Of a stretch of 64,000 nucleotides of DNA, positions 45,671-57,479 are shown in pieces (positions within the stretch are counted from its first letter, which is position 1; each line of letters opens with the position of its first letter). The position numbers were made by a program, and so were the translations under genes. Below the pieces are notes generated by a model. The model was not told the DNA's origin. It saw nothing but the letters and a program-made list of their open reading frames with translations, and did not search any database. Source of the stretch: Mytilus galloprovincialis (Eukaryota; Mollusca; Bivalvia; Mytilida; Mytilidae); NCBI RefSeq assembly GCF_965363235.1, contig NC_134842.1:32550958-32614957 (forward strand). Direction: 5' to 3'.

Positions 45671-48244
45671 GTTGGGTATAATAAAAAACGTAAAACATTT
45701 CAAACGAGAAAACTACCGCCCTAAATTATCTATATACCATTTTTCACAGAATTCTGATAGAATCAAATTCATACCGCGCTTCATACTAAAAATGTGCGCA
45801 CATTCAACGTTTTACACCCCTATGACAATAACAAAAGAAGCACCTAATTCCGAAAATAACATTTCTATACTATAACTGTGAAATTACGAGAAAATAAGTA
45901 TTCGTTTAAGGTTGTCTCGGAAAGAAGGCCAGTTGTCGACGTCTATTTGTTTCTCGGAAAAGAGGTTCAACCCCCTAAATAAAATTAGAAAAAAATCTTT
46001 ATCTACTCCAACTGTCTATACCCTTAATTCCGTCAGGATAAAATATTGATACATGTTTTCCAAAAGAAATGATATTTCAGAATATAATTTTCATTAGCAA
46101 TTATCTTGTAGAATATTTCATCGACTAATTTCACAAAAGAATGTGTGTTTCATAACACAGAGTTACATCATCATACATGTTGCATTTTATTGAGAACTTT
46201 CGGAATTCCAGGGCCAAAGAGTTTTAGACTTCAATATAATGTTTTTAATAATCATAAACAAACAAATAAGGAAGTGCATGTACACACCATTTGAAACGCG
46301 ATAACTTCCTGATTCATATTTTCACTGAAGGTAACCTTTAAATTCCTTTATAGTGATACCAATCAAAATATCGCTTTCCACAACGCTTTAAATGTTAACA
46401 CTTCATTTATACTTTTTAAATACTTCCGAAATTGAAATTAGGTAACATATCATTGCGGATGATAATGAACAAAAACGAAAAATCACACAATGTACATAAC
46501 GGGTTGAATTTTAAAAATTACATTTGTATGTTGTAATTCTTCCGCAGTAAAGTCGATTTTTTATCATGGGATTAAATCATAATAAGTTATCAGTTTTCCA
46601 CCTACTGACTTGTTTACGCTTTTTTGTCTGATTCCACATGTTGTACGTGTTTCAAAAAGTTAAATCACGAAAATACTGAATTTAGACGAAAATCAATTCG
46701 CAAAGTCCTTAATCACATAATACATGATACAAAGAATATAGTTTAAGAAAATATATTCCTTCATAACCCTTTGACCTTCATACCGTGTACGTTCAGTTAT
46801 ATTACCATATTTAAATGTAATACTTTAGAGGTCGATTTATTAGATCCTAATGGATCTACATTGATGGTTTGCTCATATACTTTATACAAGTCGCATAACT
46901 AATATGTTTTTGTTGAAAATACTGAACCTGAATCTGCACTCTATCTCTAGAATCAAATTTAATTTTATCTATTTCTGAAGCTATTTGACCGTTTCTATCT
47001 AGAAATGTTTATTTTATAAAACATTAAATTTGTTAACTTACGGCCCGCGAAATTTAACATTCTCTCGACTGGTATTTTTCGCAAATACCCCTCCTTAACA
47101 TGATATATCTGTTTAAAATAGCACAGTTCTCCCTACCAATCACAACCTTGAATCCTCTGCGAAAAATGACATACAACTAAAAATAAAAAAAACATTTACC
47201 ATGCCTGATGATTTAAAAGAACACATCTTGTACAGGTTATTGAAATAGAAAGATTTAGTTTGTCCTTATTTCGTCTAGATATAATCCGAGTAAGTATATC
47301 ACCACTAAATCTCGCGTAATACGGTATTTCACAACTATCGGCAGTAACAAGGATCACGTTTAAAATATGAAAATTAGATCGATTCGACTAGAGAAATATC
47401 AAATCACAATCAAACCAGTTGTGAAATCCAATGTTGAGGAAGATGTCTGTAAACACAATGATGTTGTACTGCATGATTGAATCGTCTTAAGCTTGCATTG
47501 GCTTACAAACCGCTGACATAAATGAAACTGTGCAATTCTGTTAAAAAAATATGAATTTTATTATCACCAATGAGATTGAACTCTTGATATATATAGACTT
47601 GCTTAGACCAACCCAGGTGTTTATCATTGCTCCATTATTTTTATTATGTTTTGTTTTGTAGTTGTGTATCTGTTTGTTAGTTTTTTTTTCTAGATTTACA
47701 ATGTGAAGTATGCCTTTGGTTTAATGTCTTTCTGTAGAACATTATTCTAAATATCCGAAACCAAATTGGGTATTGACAAATTAATATGTTTTTGGACGTC
47801 ATATCAACCTTGTGATTAAGTATGAAGCCATTTTCTTCAGCAGTACAGCAGAAATGTGTTACAAGATATACATTTCATTTCACATTTTGAAATATTAAAA
47901 TTGTCTACAAAGAGTAGTGAGGGGTCGAACAGAAATGTTAAAATGTTACAAATTGTTAAATATTGTATTTCTTCTGACAAAATATAAAAAAGTATATGTG
48001 ATGAGTACGTCACAACGTTCTTATAGGACGAAAGGACTAACTGATAGATTCCAGTCCTCGTTGTTACACGTATTTTATTCTTACAATAATGAATGTCACA
48101 TATTTTTCTGATAATCATTTTAACAAGATGTATGGTTCATTCTCTTCAAATTGTTTAAATCATAGGTTCAATATCCAAAAGTCTATCAACCATTTAAGGA
48201 GATTCATGTAAGTTTAACTATAAATTTTAAGTACCATGTTTTTG
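45671..48244. other. 2.6-kb non-coding stretch
   Basis: No protein-like frame. Part of it (about 46500-46640, with ATTAAATCATAATAAGTTATCAG) weakly resembles the TLR-B-type 3' flank near 38330-38400. Otherwise nothing recognised. Confidence 0.45.
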
Positions 48245-48720
48245 ACAACCTTTATAAAACAAATCCAGGTAAAAACTAAAATCGAGGGAAACAAATCAGA
48301 TGAGGAAAATAATAAAACAAAATACAGCAACACTGAACCGAACTATGAGATAACAAACGCCATATTTCTAACTTGATACAGGACATTTTTAGAAAACACA
48401 GTGGGTTGAACCTAGTTTTGTGGCTAGCCAAAACTTGCGCTTTATGGTAATGTTAAATATACCGTTCAAATGACAACATTACATGCCAGAATTACAGTAA
48501 AATTAAATGCAAGCACAATCATGATCAGGACATATAATACAAATAATATAATAGTACATAATCTTAACCACTAATTTAAAGAACAACAAAATACAAAAAA
48601 ATGATTTAGGAGAGTACACAAAATCGGCATAAAAGAATTACGAACGATGCGTCATACGAATATATCAACGCCACAAAAAGAGGCGTCACAGGTAAATTTC
48701 TAAAAATTAGATATACATTG
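48245..48720. repeat. Dispersed mussel-type repeat
   Basis: ACTAAAATCGAGGGAAACAAATC, GGGTTGAACCTAGTTTTGTGGCTAGCC and GGTAATGTTAAATATACC-like sequence occur in the order I recall from a mussel repeat. No coding frame. Confidence 0.55.
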
Positions 48721-49954
48721 AGATTAGGTTTGTGTTCATGTTATTTGATGTATTTGTTTTAACACTTACATGCATATTAATATAAATTTGTGTTACTGAT
48801 GGATAGTGGTTTTCAGTGACATTAAAATTGTGCGTTGTACTTACCTCATTGCAGTATTAAGTTACTTCGTTACGGTATGTAATTGCCTTATTATTTTAAG
48901 AAGTTAGATTGTTACATTGTGTAGATCATTTCTTTGACAAACAAATACTGAATTCAAGTCGAATTCAAAAAGGGATAGTCCATTACAAGGCACATAATCA
49001 AATACTGTTTTTGAAATCAGGTTCCTATCTGTGTATATATAATTATAACAATGGAACCATAACCCGTTAATCTTGATGAATATACTAGAACATATAAGAC
49101 ATTTTTGTATTAGTCTCCTGTCCTTCAGACATATGATTTCATAATCTGATACCATGGCGTATCTTCAAACCATGCTAAGAAACATTAACAAGGATAATAT
49201 GACACCAACAGGACATATTGACTGTAAATGGTGTTTTGCTTGGGTTAGTTACCGTTGTGTAAATTTGAGCATCGCCTTATAGTTTTGGAAATACCCCCTC
49301 CCCCCCCCCCCCCATTTAAATTATTTTTTAGGAAAGTTGCTAGCAAAACTCATCACAGATTCACGGCTGATCAATTTATTTGCGAGTCAGACTCGATAAA
49401 GACTCATTAGTGAAAATTGAAAAGAAAACATTCCGAAGGTTTTGCAAAATACTCCGAAGCTAATCTACTTGCGGGGTAAACATTGTATTTTTTGGTGGAG
49501 TAATTTTTGTTTGAACATGCATGTAAGGTGTCTCCATAAAAGAGTATTTGTTTGAAATATTTTATCGATCACATAAAATGACATATGTATAAGGTTTATG
49601 TGATAGCGTTTTTTGCAATACATGCATTTTTGTAAATGAATTGTTTGTGTTATTTACATATATTGAGGTTTGTTTAATTTACAAAAGCATCAAATGAAAG
49701 CCATATACACTTCTTTGCTACTTTGTCGTGTTCATTGGAAGAAAACAGTGTCTGTTTTACAACAAACCTCTTTTTATTTTCGTGTTGATGGTCTCATCTG
49801 ATCGATTTTGTTTACAAATTTAACAATTTAATTTGATTACAATAATTCATTGGATGGTTGTTGTTGGCCAATTTGAAAGCAATTAATGAAATACTGGTTA
49901 TAAAGTATTGGTGCAACGATATATATTTTACTTAGTAATATAGTGTAAGGGCAA
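48721..49954. other. Non-coding stretch with poly-C tract
   Basis: A poly-C run lies at about 49293-49313. No gene is supported; the minus-strand 83-codon frame at 48904-49155 has no recognisable family. Confidence 0.5.
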
Positions 49955-50045
49955 TTTCTAGTATTGCATTTTGTATATTTTGGATTCGAGCATCACTGCT
50001 GAGTCTTTTGTAGACGAAACGCGCGTCTGACGTAATACAAAATTT
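49955..50045 (-). repeat. Mussel repeat fragment, reversed
   Basis: GAGTCTTTTGTAGACGAAACGCGCGTCTGACGTAATAC is the reversed head of the family at 39430-39800. Confidence 0.7.
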
Positions 50046-50133
50046 AATCAAAGTATCTGTAATGAGTTTATTATTAAATATTGTTTCCTTTGCGAATCAT
50101 TCACAAACTAAAACAATTGTATAATTTAATTAT

Positions 50134-50307
50134 GTCAGTAAGACATTTAGATAAAATTATCTGTATGCAATTCTTATATCACGGATTCCCAGATAATTTA
50201 ATCCAATATATACTACATATGTCAGTAAGACATTTAAATAAAATTGCCTGTATGCAATTCTTATATCACGGATTCCCAAGTAACTCAATCCAATATATAC
50301 TACATAT
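50134..50307 (+). repeat. Tandem duplication, 87-bp unit x2
   Basis: The unit starting GTCAGTAAGACATTTA at 50134 recurs at 50221 with few differences. The period is a multiple of three, so a 29-residue unit (MSVRHL.KI.CMQFLYHGFP) repeats inside a 91-codon frame (50081-50356). No family is recognised, and 87 bp being divisible by three could be chance. Confidence 0.8.
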
Positions 50308-52167
50308 GGTTTTGCATTTTTTATATTCCTTTTCGTTTTTATTTAATGCAAACTAGAATTAATATAAAACCTTTAATACGAATCCAGTAATTTTATATTC
50401 CTCCATGTCCTTCCCGCATGTAAACATACCATCCTGGTGTTCCGTAGCCCGGATAATTTTCCTGAATGTTATGATCTCCATCTAGAAAAACTGGGGAAAA
50501 TGAGAACGGACTATCACCAAGGAATGGGATTGTTCCTAATAACTGATCTTCAGTTGAAAAATGAAACAAATGCTGTCTTGAATACTTATGACTTATTTCT
50601 TTTTCGTGTCTCCAAGAAACTAAAAAGCCAGCTGAAATGTAAAACTAACTAGTCATTGCGATATATAAAGTGGCATGATTACATTTCAAATGCAAATGAG
50701 TAGTTGCTGGTCAATTTTTTTATTGATTTAATTGGTGTTTAACGTCAGTGTCATCAATGAAAGGATATTTAACGCGTTTGGCGGTCAGGTTTATTGGTGA
50801 ATTAAACCAGAGTGTTCAATTCCCGACAATAGCCGACTGTTACTCTTGCCTTTTTATAGTTTCTTATTGAAATCCGGTACCTCTTTTAACTTTCTATACA
50901 GTAAGGGTGTTCTATTTTTTTTAAGAATTGTTGTATGGCGAGCTGTAGTTAATTACATGAACAAAGTCATATTGTTGATTTTTTTCTCAATATAAGGACA
51001 TCCCCTAAGTTCGATCTATTTAGATTGATTGTTGGTGTTTAAAGTACAGTAGCGAATACTACAAACATGTTAAGGACGAGAAAAAATAATACATACATAC
51101 AAAAAATGGGCACAGCAAAAGAGAGGACGTCCGGTATATAAATTTATTTAAACTATTACTTGAAAATGACAGTTAAAGGGATAAGTACCGTATTTAAGGC
51201 TTACAGTTAACATGAAACAAATATTGAACCGTTGTTGCAAATGACCTTAACATTTAGAAGTCGTATCCCTGTCTCTCTAAAAGAAACATCGGATTTATCG
51301 TTAACATTCTGACCAGAGAGCAAGGCTTTATATTATACAGCCAAGGGTTTTACATCCGGTCGAAACAAGACCAAGTGTGCCCTGATTTCTTTCAAATCCA
51401 CAGTCACCCTTATTGATATGTTTAAAAAAAATAACAATGATAAACTTTATTGATAGTCTAAAACGTTATTGATTTGATAAATCATATAATATATTCTAGG
51501 GGAAAAAAGCTTTAAGATATTTTTATTTTGGTCATATTCAACACTTTTTTAAAACAAAACAAGCTTTGCGTCATAAATAGAGATGGTTTGTTTCCTGAAA
51601 TAATATTCATAAATACTGAAAGGTTGTAGAAACAGATATACGACATACTAGAGAATTTGTTTACATATGAACTGATTTGAACTTCGGAAATAACAAAATT
51701 TTAGTAAAAATCAGAAACAACAGTATTCTTGGCATTTCCTCCGCTTGAATGTATTCGAAATGCATTTGTTTCACGTCAATAAAAACTCACCATTTCTGCT
51801 GACAAAACAGAAATCTGTTGGATAACCAGGCAGACGTATTGCTGTAGTTATAGAAGCTTCATAAAATCTAAAGCAGATAGAAATAAAAAAAAAAACAGCA
51901 TTACAATATGTATACTGCAACTCAGAAAGCGCGAGCTAAATACTGTTTAATACTGCATTTAAATTTGTAAATTTTTAGAGAAAGTTCCTGAATATTTAAT
52001 AAATAATTTACTGTTTTTAATAGAAATGTGTAGTTATTTTAGGACTACTGTTTGTTATAGTTTTCTTTGGCATGAGGTGGTTATTGTCAGTTTCAGGAAC
52101 ATTCTCTTAACATTTACAAATTATAAATGCAGCACTAAACTGGTAATATCTGAGTTTTGAATTTCCT
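50308..52167. other. 1.9-kb non-coding stretch
   Basis: AT-rich, no supported gene. The small frame at 50437-50652 was not recognised as any family. Confidence 0.5.
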
Positions 52168-52737
52168 CTTAAGGGGGCTCACGGGTCTAAATCATTTTTT
52201 TAATTTAATATAGGATTTCTCTATATTTTTCTATAAATGAACTTTATCTTATACCTTATAGAAAAATGAAATAAAAAAATGGGGTCACCGTTCATTTACG
52301 CTCACAATCTGCCTTCTAAAAAGGCTTACTTTTTTTCCAATGTCCTTTTTTCTGTTGAACTAATAGGAGAAATAGCGGTAATATCGAAATAAAAAAAAAA
52401 CTAAATTTAAGAAATCGCTTGAATTTTACAATTATATAATTTATGTACAGCTTATTCGAAAACAAAAATAAAAAATATAGGTCACCGATGAGTTAAAAAA
52501 GATATTTCAATTTTAGTGCAGAACAATGGCATTTTTGCACTAAAGGGAGATAATTTGGAGCTTTTCAATGTATCTACATTTTAAAAGTCACCTGGGGCCA
52601 ACACGGAATGATTTTTGGAATGATTTTTGAACCATATGATAAAGTAACAACTACTGAAGGGAAATTAATAAAATTTGTAATGAAAAATAAATGTTGCATT
52701 TTTTTCTAAAAATCTTATACCCGCGAGCCTCCTTAAG
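52168..52737. mobile_element. 570-bp MITE-like element with 23-bp inverted ends
   Basis: The left end CTTAAGGGGGCTCACGGGTCTAA (52168-52190) mirrors the right end 52715-52737, whose reverse complement is CTTAAGGAGGCTCGCGGGTATAA, with three differences. The interior is AT-rich without a transposase. I recall similar GGGGGCTCGCGGGT ends from bivalve genomes. No clear target-site duplication was seen. Confidence 0.75.
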
Positions 52738-53194
52738 TACCTTCCGTCATCTTTCAATCATCCCATTGATTTTAAATATCATATTTACTATTTGCCTTAA
52801 GCGTCTCCTGCTATCAATTCATCACCAATAATGAGAATTCAAACACATGAAGTTAAATGGTGAAGGTTGTCGGCAAATTTTGAAATTGTCGATTTCAGAC
52901 TTTTTCCTAACAACTCTGATGATGCCTTTTTGTGTAAGGAGGATACCCTGTTGATAAAGTATGTCTAGTGATAACATACATGAGCGTTTGATATGTAAAC
53001 GTCATATAGCGGAAAAGAGGGTATGTTTCTGCTGGGAATTTCTCATCATAAAGTTATTGTATGTTGTAATGACTTACTACTTACTGATTGCTTTGTTGTT
53101 CTAATATCTCAATGATCAAAAGTAAGGTTTCGGCATGCAGTACAATTCTATAAATAATGCTTTCATCAATTTCCGCCATCTTTGTCTCCTCTTA
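52738..53194. other. Non-coding stretch between two MITEs
   Basis: No gene or repeat recognised. Confidence 0.5.
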
Positions 53195-53646
53195 GGTCCG
53201 AGACCACAATTATTTCGTAGTGCATTTCTTTTAGAACATAAATGAAAATAAAAAAAAATCCCACCTGCGCTTTCTCAAAGAATCTTTTACAGTGTGTTGT
53301 ACTACTTTTGGGACAAATTATATCAAAGTTATAGAAAACTTCATCGTCTCTAACTCAAAATATGGACAATTTTATGTTTTGGGCGTCTTGAAATCTTTTG
53401 ACAGCTTCCGAAGTACTAATTTGAAACCTTTTTCAGCTGGACCAAATCACTACTTTCCTTTAAAATTCTGGACCCAAATTTTTTTACAGTGTAATTTCAC
53501 CCCCCTACTTGCAATTTGAGGCATTAAACATGGGGAAATAAATTTGGAAGGGGTATAAAAATTAATGACAAGTAACCCACTGTCAACACTAGGGACTATA
53601 TTTGTGAACAACGAAAATCAAGGGACGACAATGGTGGTCTCGGACC
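53195..53646. mobile_element. 452-bp MITE with perfect 13-bp inverted ends
   Basis: GGTCCGAGACCAC at 53195-53207 and GTGGTCTCGGACC at 53634-53646 are exact reverse complements, and pairing continues imperfectly inward. A partial copy without ends lies at 31985-32300, confirming a family. There is no transposase. The 75-codon frame at 53292-53519 lies wholly inside and is not treated as a gene. Confidence 0.8.
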
Positions 53647-53819
53647 AATAGATGAATTTTAATGTTGTGTGCCACATGAATAATATATTCTTCTCTTTCT
53701 AAAATATCCCTACAAACAATAATAATATGATAGCTACATATATTTAAAAATCTATACAATATCAAATATTAACTTCACAAAAGATCGACAGTTGTGATTG
53801 AAGTAGATAAAGAACGAAA

Positions 53820-53930
53820 AAAAAGGCAACAGTAGTATACCGCTGTTCAAAACAGGAACAAAAAACAAAATCGGAGTTACAAATTACAACCGAGGGAAAC
53901 GCATTAAATAATTTACATGATAGCTGTTAC
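53820..53930 (-). repeat. Short mussel SINE-like repeat, reversed
   Basis: GGCAACAGTAGTATACCGCTGTTC and CGAGGGAAACGCATTAAAT are the reversed sequence of the element at 55834-55987. A smaller fragment (GGCAGTAGTATACCGCTTTTC) follows at about 54026-54056. Confidence 0.65.
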
Positions 53931-54450
53931 TAGTATCCCATATATCAAACTTTTATAAAATTAATACATAAAAGTAAATATGTATTCAAGTGACTCTAAT
54001 AGAATATGGATGGTGGTAAATAAAGGCAGTAGTATACCGCTTTTCGAAATTCATATGGTAATTGTTTTCAATTTGAAAAGTATTTTTTATTTTCATTATT
54101 TTGTTTGAAAGGATAAAACAAAAATCGATCTTGTATATTCTACTGTTTGCACCCATATTTGTTGATTTGGAATAACCTTTAATTTCATTATTAATGATTT
54201 GATAATTGATTTCCACAAATTGTATTGAATCCTTTTTAAAATATATATTTTATTGGTATATCAGAACAATATTGATTCAACAGGGAAACATCCTGATCCA
54301 AACATTAATTCGGACTCCGATCGGACTAGTCCTCATCATTTACGCCGGGTGCAAAGCAGAGAGGTCAACTACTTAATATACATAGCGTTTGATTTGAACT
54401 CATCATAAATCATACAGTTACCACCATTAACGAATCGAGACCCATACCGC
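53931..54450. other. Non-coding stretch, nothing further recognised
   Basis: Includes the small SINE-like fragment at about 54026-54056. The minus-strand frame at 53986-54216 overlaps it and has no recognised family. Confidence 0.45.
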
Positions 54451-54742
54451 TTTAAGGGGGTCTCATTGGGGGGTATCGATCCCGGATACCGCTTACTGTT
54501 TTGTCAGATTCCCGTATCTCGCTTACTGTTTTGTTATATTCCCGTATTCCGCTTACTGTTTTGTCACATTCCCGCATCCCGCTTACACTATGTACGAACG
54601 CAATTCTCATTTTTTTGTCATTTCCCGGGTCCCGCTAGACCCCATTACCCGTTTTCACGACATTATTATTTGACTTTTTGTCACGCTTACAAATAATCGG
54701 CAATCCCGCGTCACGCTTAGACCCCAATGAGATCCACCTTTA
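54451..54742. mobile_element. MITE-like element with internal 30-bp tandem repeats
   Basis: The left end TTTAAGGGGGTCTCATTGGGG (54451-54471) mirrors the right end near 54721-54742 (reverse complement TAAAGGTGGATCTCATTGGGG). Inside, starting about 54480, a 30-bp unit containing CCGCTTACTGTTTTGT repeats three times and a fourth is partial. The 76-codon frame at 54466-54696 (repeating RLLFC.IPV) is simply this tandem repeat translated. Confidence 0.75.
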
Positions 54743-55424
54743 ACACTAAGGTCGTTGTTCTGGAATTAAGTGGGACTTTTTAAACTACATTATTCATATA
54801 ATAATCTCAATGATTTCAGTAGAATACAAGGCTATTGAACATACATTTTCTTCGTGTTTGTACCTAAACAATTTTGTACCTTTCAATGCTTTCATTTATC
54901 TTCAATTTCAGTTTCAAACATTTGTTTTTTCTTATGTTAAATACACAGACTCCTGTAGAATCTTTGACGATACAAACATCAGCATTGACAACAAAGATTT
55001 CTTTCACATTAGTTAAATTGGCAATGGTTGTGTTCTCCTGATCCTGTCTAATACACATTCTACAAAAAATTCAAATATCAGCATTGATAAAAATAAAAGA
55101 CCTGCTTAACATAAGACAAGTTTGCAATTATTCTGTTGTGATGTTCCTGTTTGTGATACATAGTGAAAACCACATAATAGAATTGACTTCAAAATAAAAA
55201 TAATGCTTACTTGAATGATTAGATTAAAATCCAAAAATAATTGAAAAGTTTACGTACACATTCTTAAACCATCATTTGATTATTAACAAAATGAAGCAAA
55301 AAATTGAGAAATAAACATATTTCTGGTTTCTGGATTTTTAAATATTGCAACCTCGTAAACAACCGCAGAGACTCTAGTTGTGAAATAGCAAATCTAATGC
55401 GGTATTAGTTATAATGTTACGAAG
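54743..55424. other. Non-coding stretch, nothing recognised
   Basis: Two short overlapping frames (54810-55016 +, 54864-55058 -) have no recognised family. Confidence 0.45.
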
Positions 55425-55454
55425 TCAGGTAAATGGCCATTGTTATGTTAAAGT

Positions 55455-55545
55455 TCGTTTCTCTGTGTGTTACATTTTAGTGTTGTTTTGTTCTCATCGA
55501 TTTATGAATTTCGAACAGCGATAAATTACTGTTACCTTTATTTAA
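55455..55545 (+). repeat. Mussel SINE-like repeat, diverged copy
   Basis: GTGTTACATTTTAGTGTTG, GATTTATGAATTTCGAACAGCG and ACTGTTACCTTTATTTA match the element at 55834-55987, including its 3' end. Confidence 0.65.
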
Positions 55546-55833
55546 TGTAATTGTTGATTCTTAAAAAACGTTCAGCTGAGTTATCTCACTGTAGTACCAC
55601 ATTAATCCAAACTAAATACAGAGAATGACAAAATACAAAGGTGTCTCAAAAGGCAGTGGTCATCAATTACTGTTTTACTTAATTTCAATGTGCATTTTTA
55701 ATTTTAGAATAAAGGAATCAATATCCGAAGGTTATCCCTTTCTCCTCGTGTCTATTTAGCTATGAAAAGACCGGTAAATGTTGCCAGGGAACTATAGACG
55801 ACCATGGTAGATACATAAACGCCTACAGATTTA

Positions 55834-55987
55834 TTTTGTCTATGTGTGTTACATTTTAGTGTTATGTCGTTGTTCTCCTCTTATATTTAATGCGTTTCCC
55901 TCGGTTTTAGTTTGTTACCCCGATTTAGTTTTTTGGCCATGGATTTATGAGTTTTAAACAGCGGTATACTACTGTTACCTTTATTTA
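55834..55987 (+). mobile_element. 154-bp SINE-like insertion (absent from copy A)
   Basis: Copy A reads ...ACAGATTTACTCATGC... without a break (about 5227-5242), while copy B has 154 extra bases at that point. The inserted sequence has TTACATTTTAGTG, AATGCGTTTCCCTCGGTTTT and GCGGTATACTACTGTTACC, a family also seen at 55455 and 53820. ATTTA flanks both ends (55829-55833, 55983-55987). Because other copies also end in TTTATTTA, this may be shared end sequence rather than a true target-site duplication. Confidence 0.8.
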
Positions 55988-57285
55988 CTCATGCTAATAT
56001 CCAGTGGATATATTTATCAAAGGTACCAGGATTATAATTTAGTACGCATATGTCTGCTGTTATCTGTAGAAACTGAAAAGATGTTTATGATGATATGCGT
56101 TGGCAAATACATATATGAAATAAATATTCTGACATACGATGTGTCTGTGTCTCAAGCTACTTGTTTTAAGATACCAGAAAAGTCGTTCGATTTGTACGTT
56201 TACTAAACGTCACATTTTGAGGGCGAGTGATTCATGTCTACAGGAGATCTAAACAGGTTGACGCGGCTGTCTAGCTCTTTTTTTAAATACATATATATAT
56301 AAGATTACCTCCGGGGTTTATCTTAACCTTTATTTGTATATTCTTAATAAATTTTTGAGATTCGAACATCCGTAAACTACTGCACGTTACCTGATATTTA
56401 TATGTCTATACAGATTTAAGGACCAAAAGGGAGTACATGTACCTTGTATCAGGAGTCTACTTAAAAATCACCATTAGTTTATACCCTATCCTCTTCCCTT
56501 TTTCGTATGAATTAGAATGGAAAAACTGATCATATCAAAATTGTCTGCCAGATAAATTTATCACATTCAAACTGGTATATAATGATTTGTAACAGGGGGA
56601 TCTTAAACAGTAATAGATGATTATTATCAACATTTTTTAAATAAGAAGGAATTGGGTTGAAAAAGTTTTGAAAGTACACAAGGAGAAGTCTAAGTTTATA
56701 GAAGTTATAGAAGTAAAATAAGGGAAATAGAGTGTGCCTTAATATTATGACCGGAAATTAATAAATAAGCTTTTGGATACGGAGGGTGTTACCTCTGATT
56801 TAGGTGTAATTTATTCAAACGCTGGATTGAACTAATTTCCAAGAGATGACTGGGTAAGAAACAGCATTTTGATATTAAAACAAAAGATGATTGGCATTTG
56901 TTTAGGTTCGACATGTATTCAAAGTGACGAGGACATGTCCCTTTAAAGGTTAAATTTACGTTTTGTTTGAATGTGCATTATGCACATACAGAAAACCCCT
57001 AAAGACCATAAATGATTATGTTTTCTCATAAGAAAGCAGTTAAATATGATTGAGGGAGATTGACCTTTCTTTACAATATATTACTGCTTTACATTTAAAT
57101 ATTCAATGCTTTATGAATGAGAATATTCAAATTTTCTTACCGTTATCTACCGCAATCATCTGTAGCTTCAATATACCATCATAGTTGGAGAAGTCAGTCA
57201 GATATTAATAGCAGACTAGGTTTTTTACACTTTTAAATTGTATTTAAATCCTTCGAGGTTTGTGTATGACCAAATTAATTTGTTT

Positions 57286-57334
57286 CAATATTGAAAGTAT
57301 TTGTAACACGATAGGACATCATGATACAGGAAGT
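57286..57334 (+). promoter_or_regulatory. Conserved upstream block, TLR-E copy
   Basis: Third copy of the 49-bp block ending GATACAGGAAGT (see 6462-6510 and 32691-32735). It is about 2.2 kb upstream of TLR-E exon 1, mostly because of the intervening insertion. Confidence 0.35.
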
Positions 57335-57479
57335 ATTTATATGTTATTCTGTTTCTAAAATCAGTACTTCCTTTTTGGGCGGAGGATTGGTGAGGTCCTC
57401 AATTTTTATTGTCATTGAAACTACCTTTATCTGTTCCTCTTTTTCTTTCACTTTTTCCGTTTTCTGGTCGCTTATTTTC

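Noticed and set aside
54466..54696. 76-codon repetitive frame (RLLFC.IPV)
   Set aside because: It is the translation of a 30-bp tandem repeat inside an inverted-repeat element.
57320..57420. Second, older exon-1 relic upstream of TLR-E (and near 6550 in copy A)
   Set aside because: There is some similarity to the TLR-C exon 1 surroundings just after the conserved block, but the real exon 1 at 59551 matches TLR-C far better, so the similarity may be chance.
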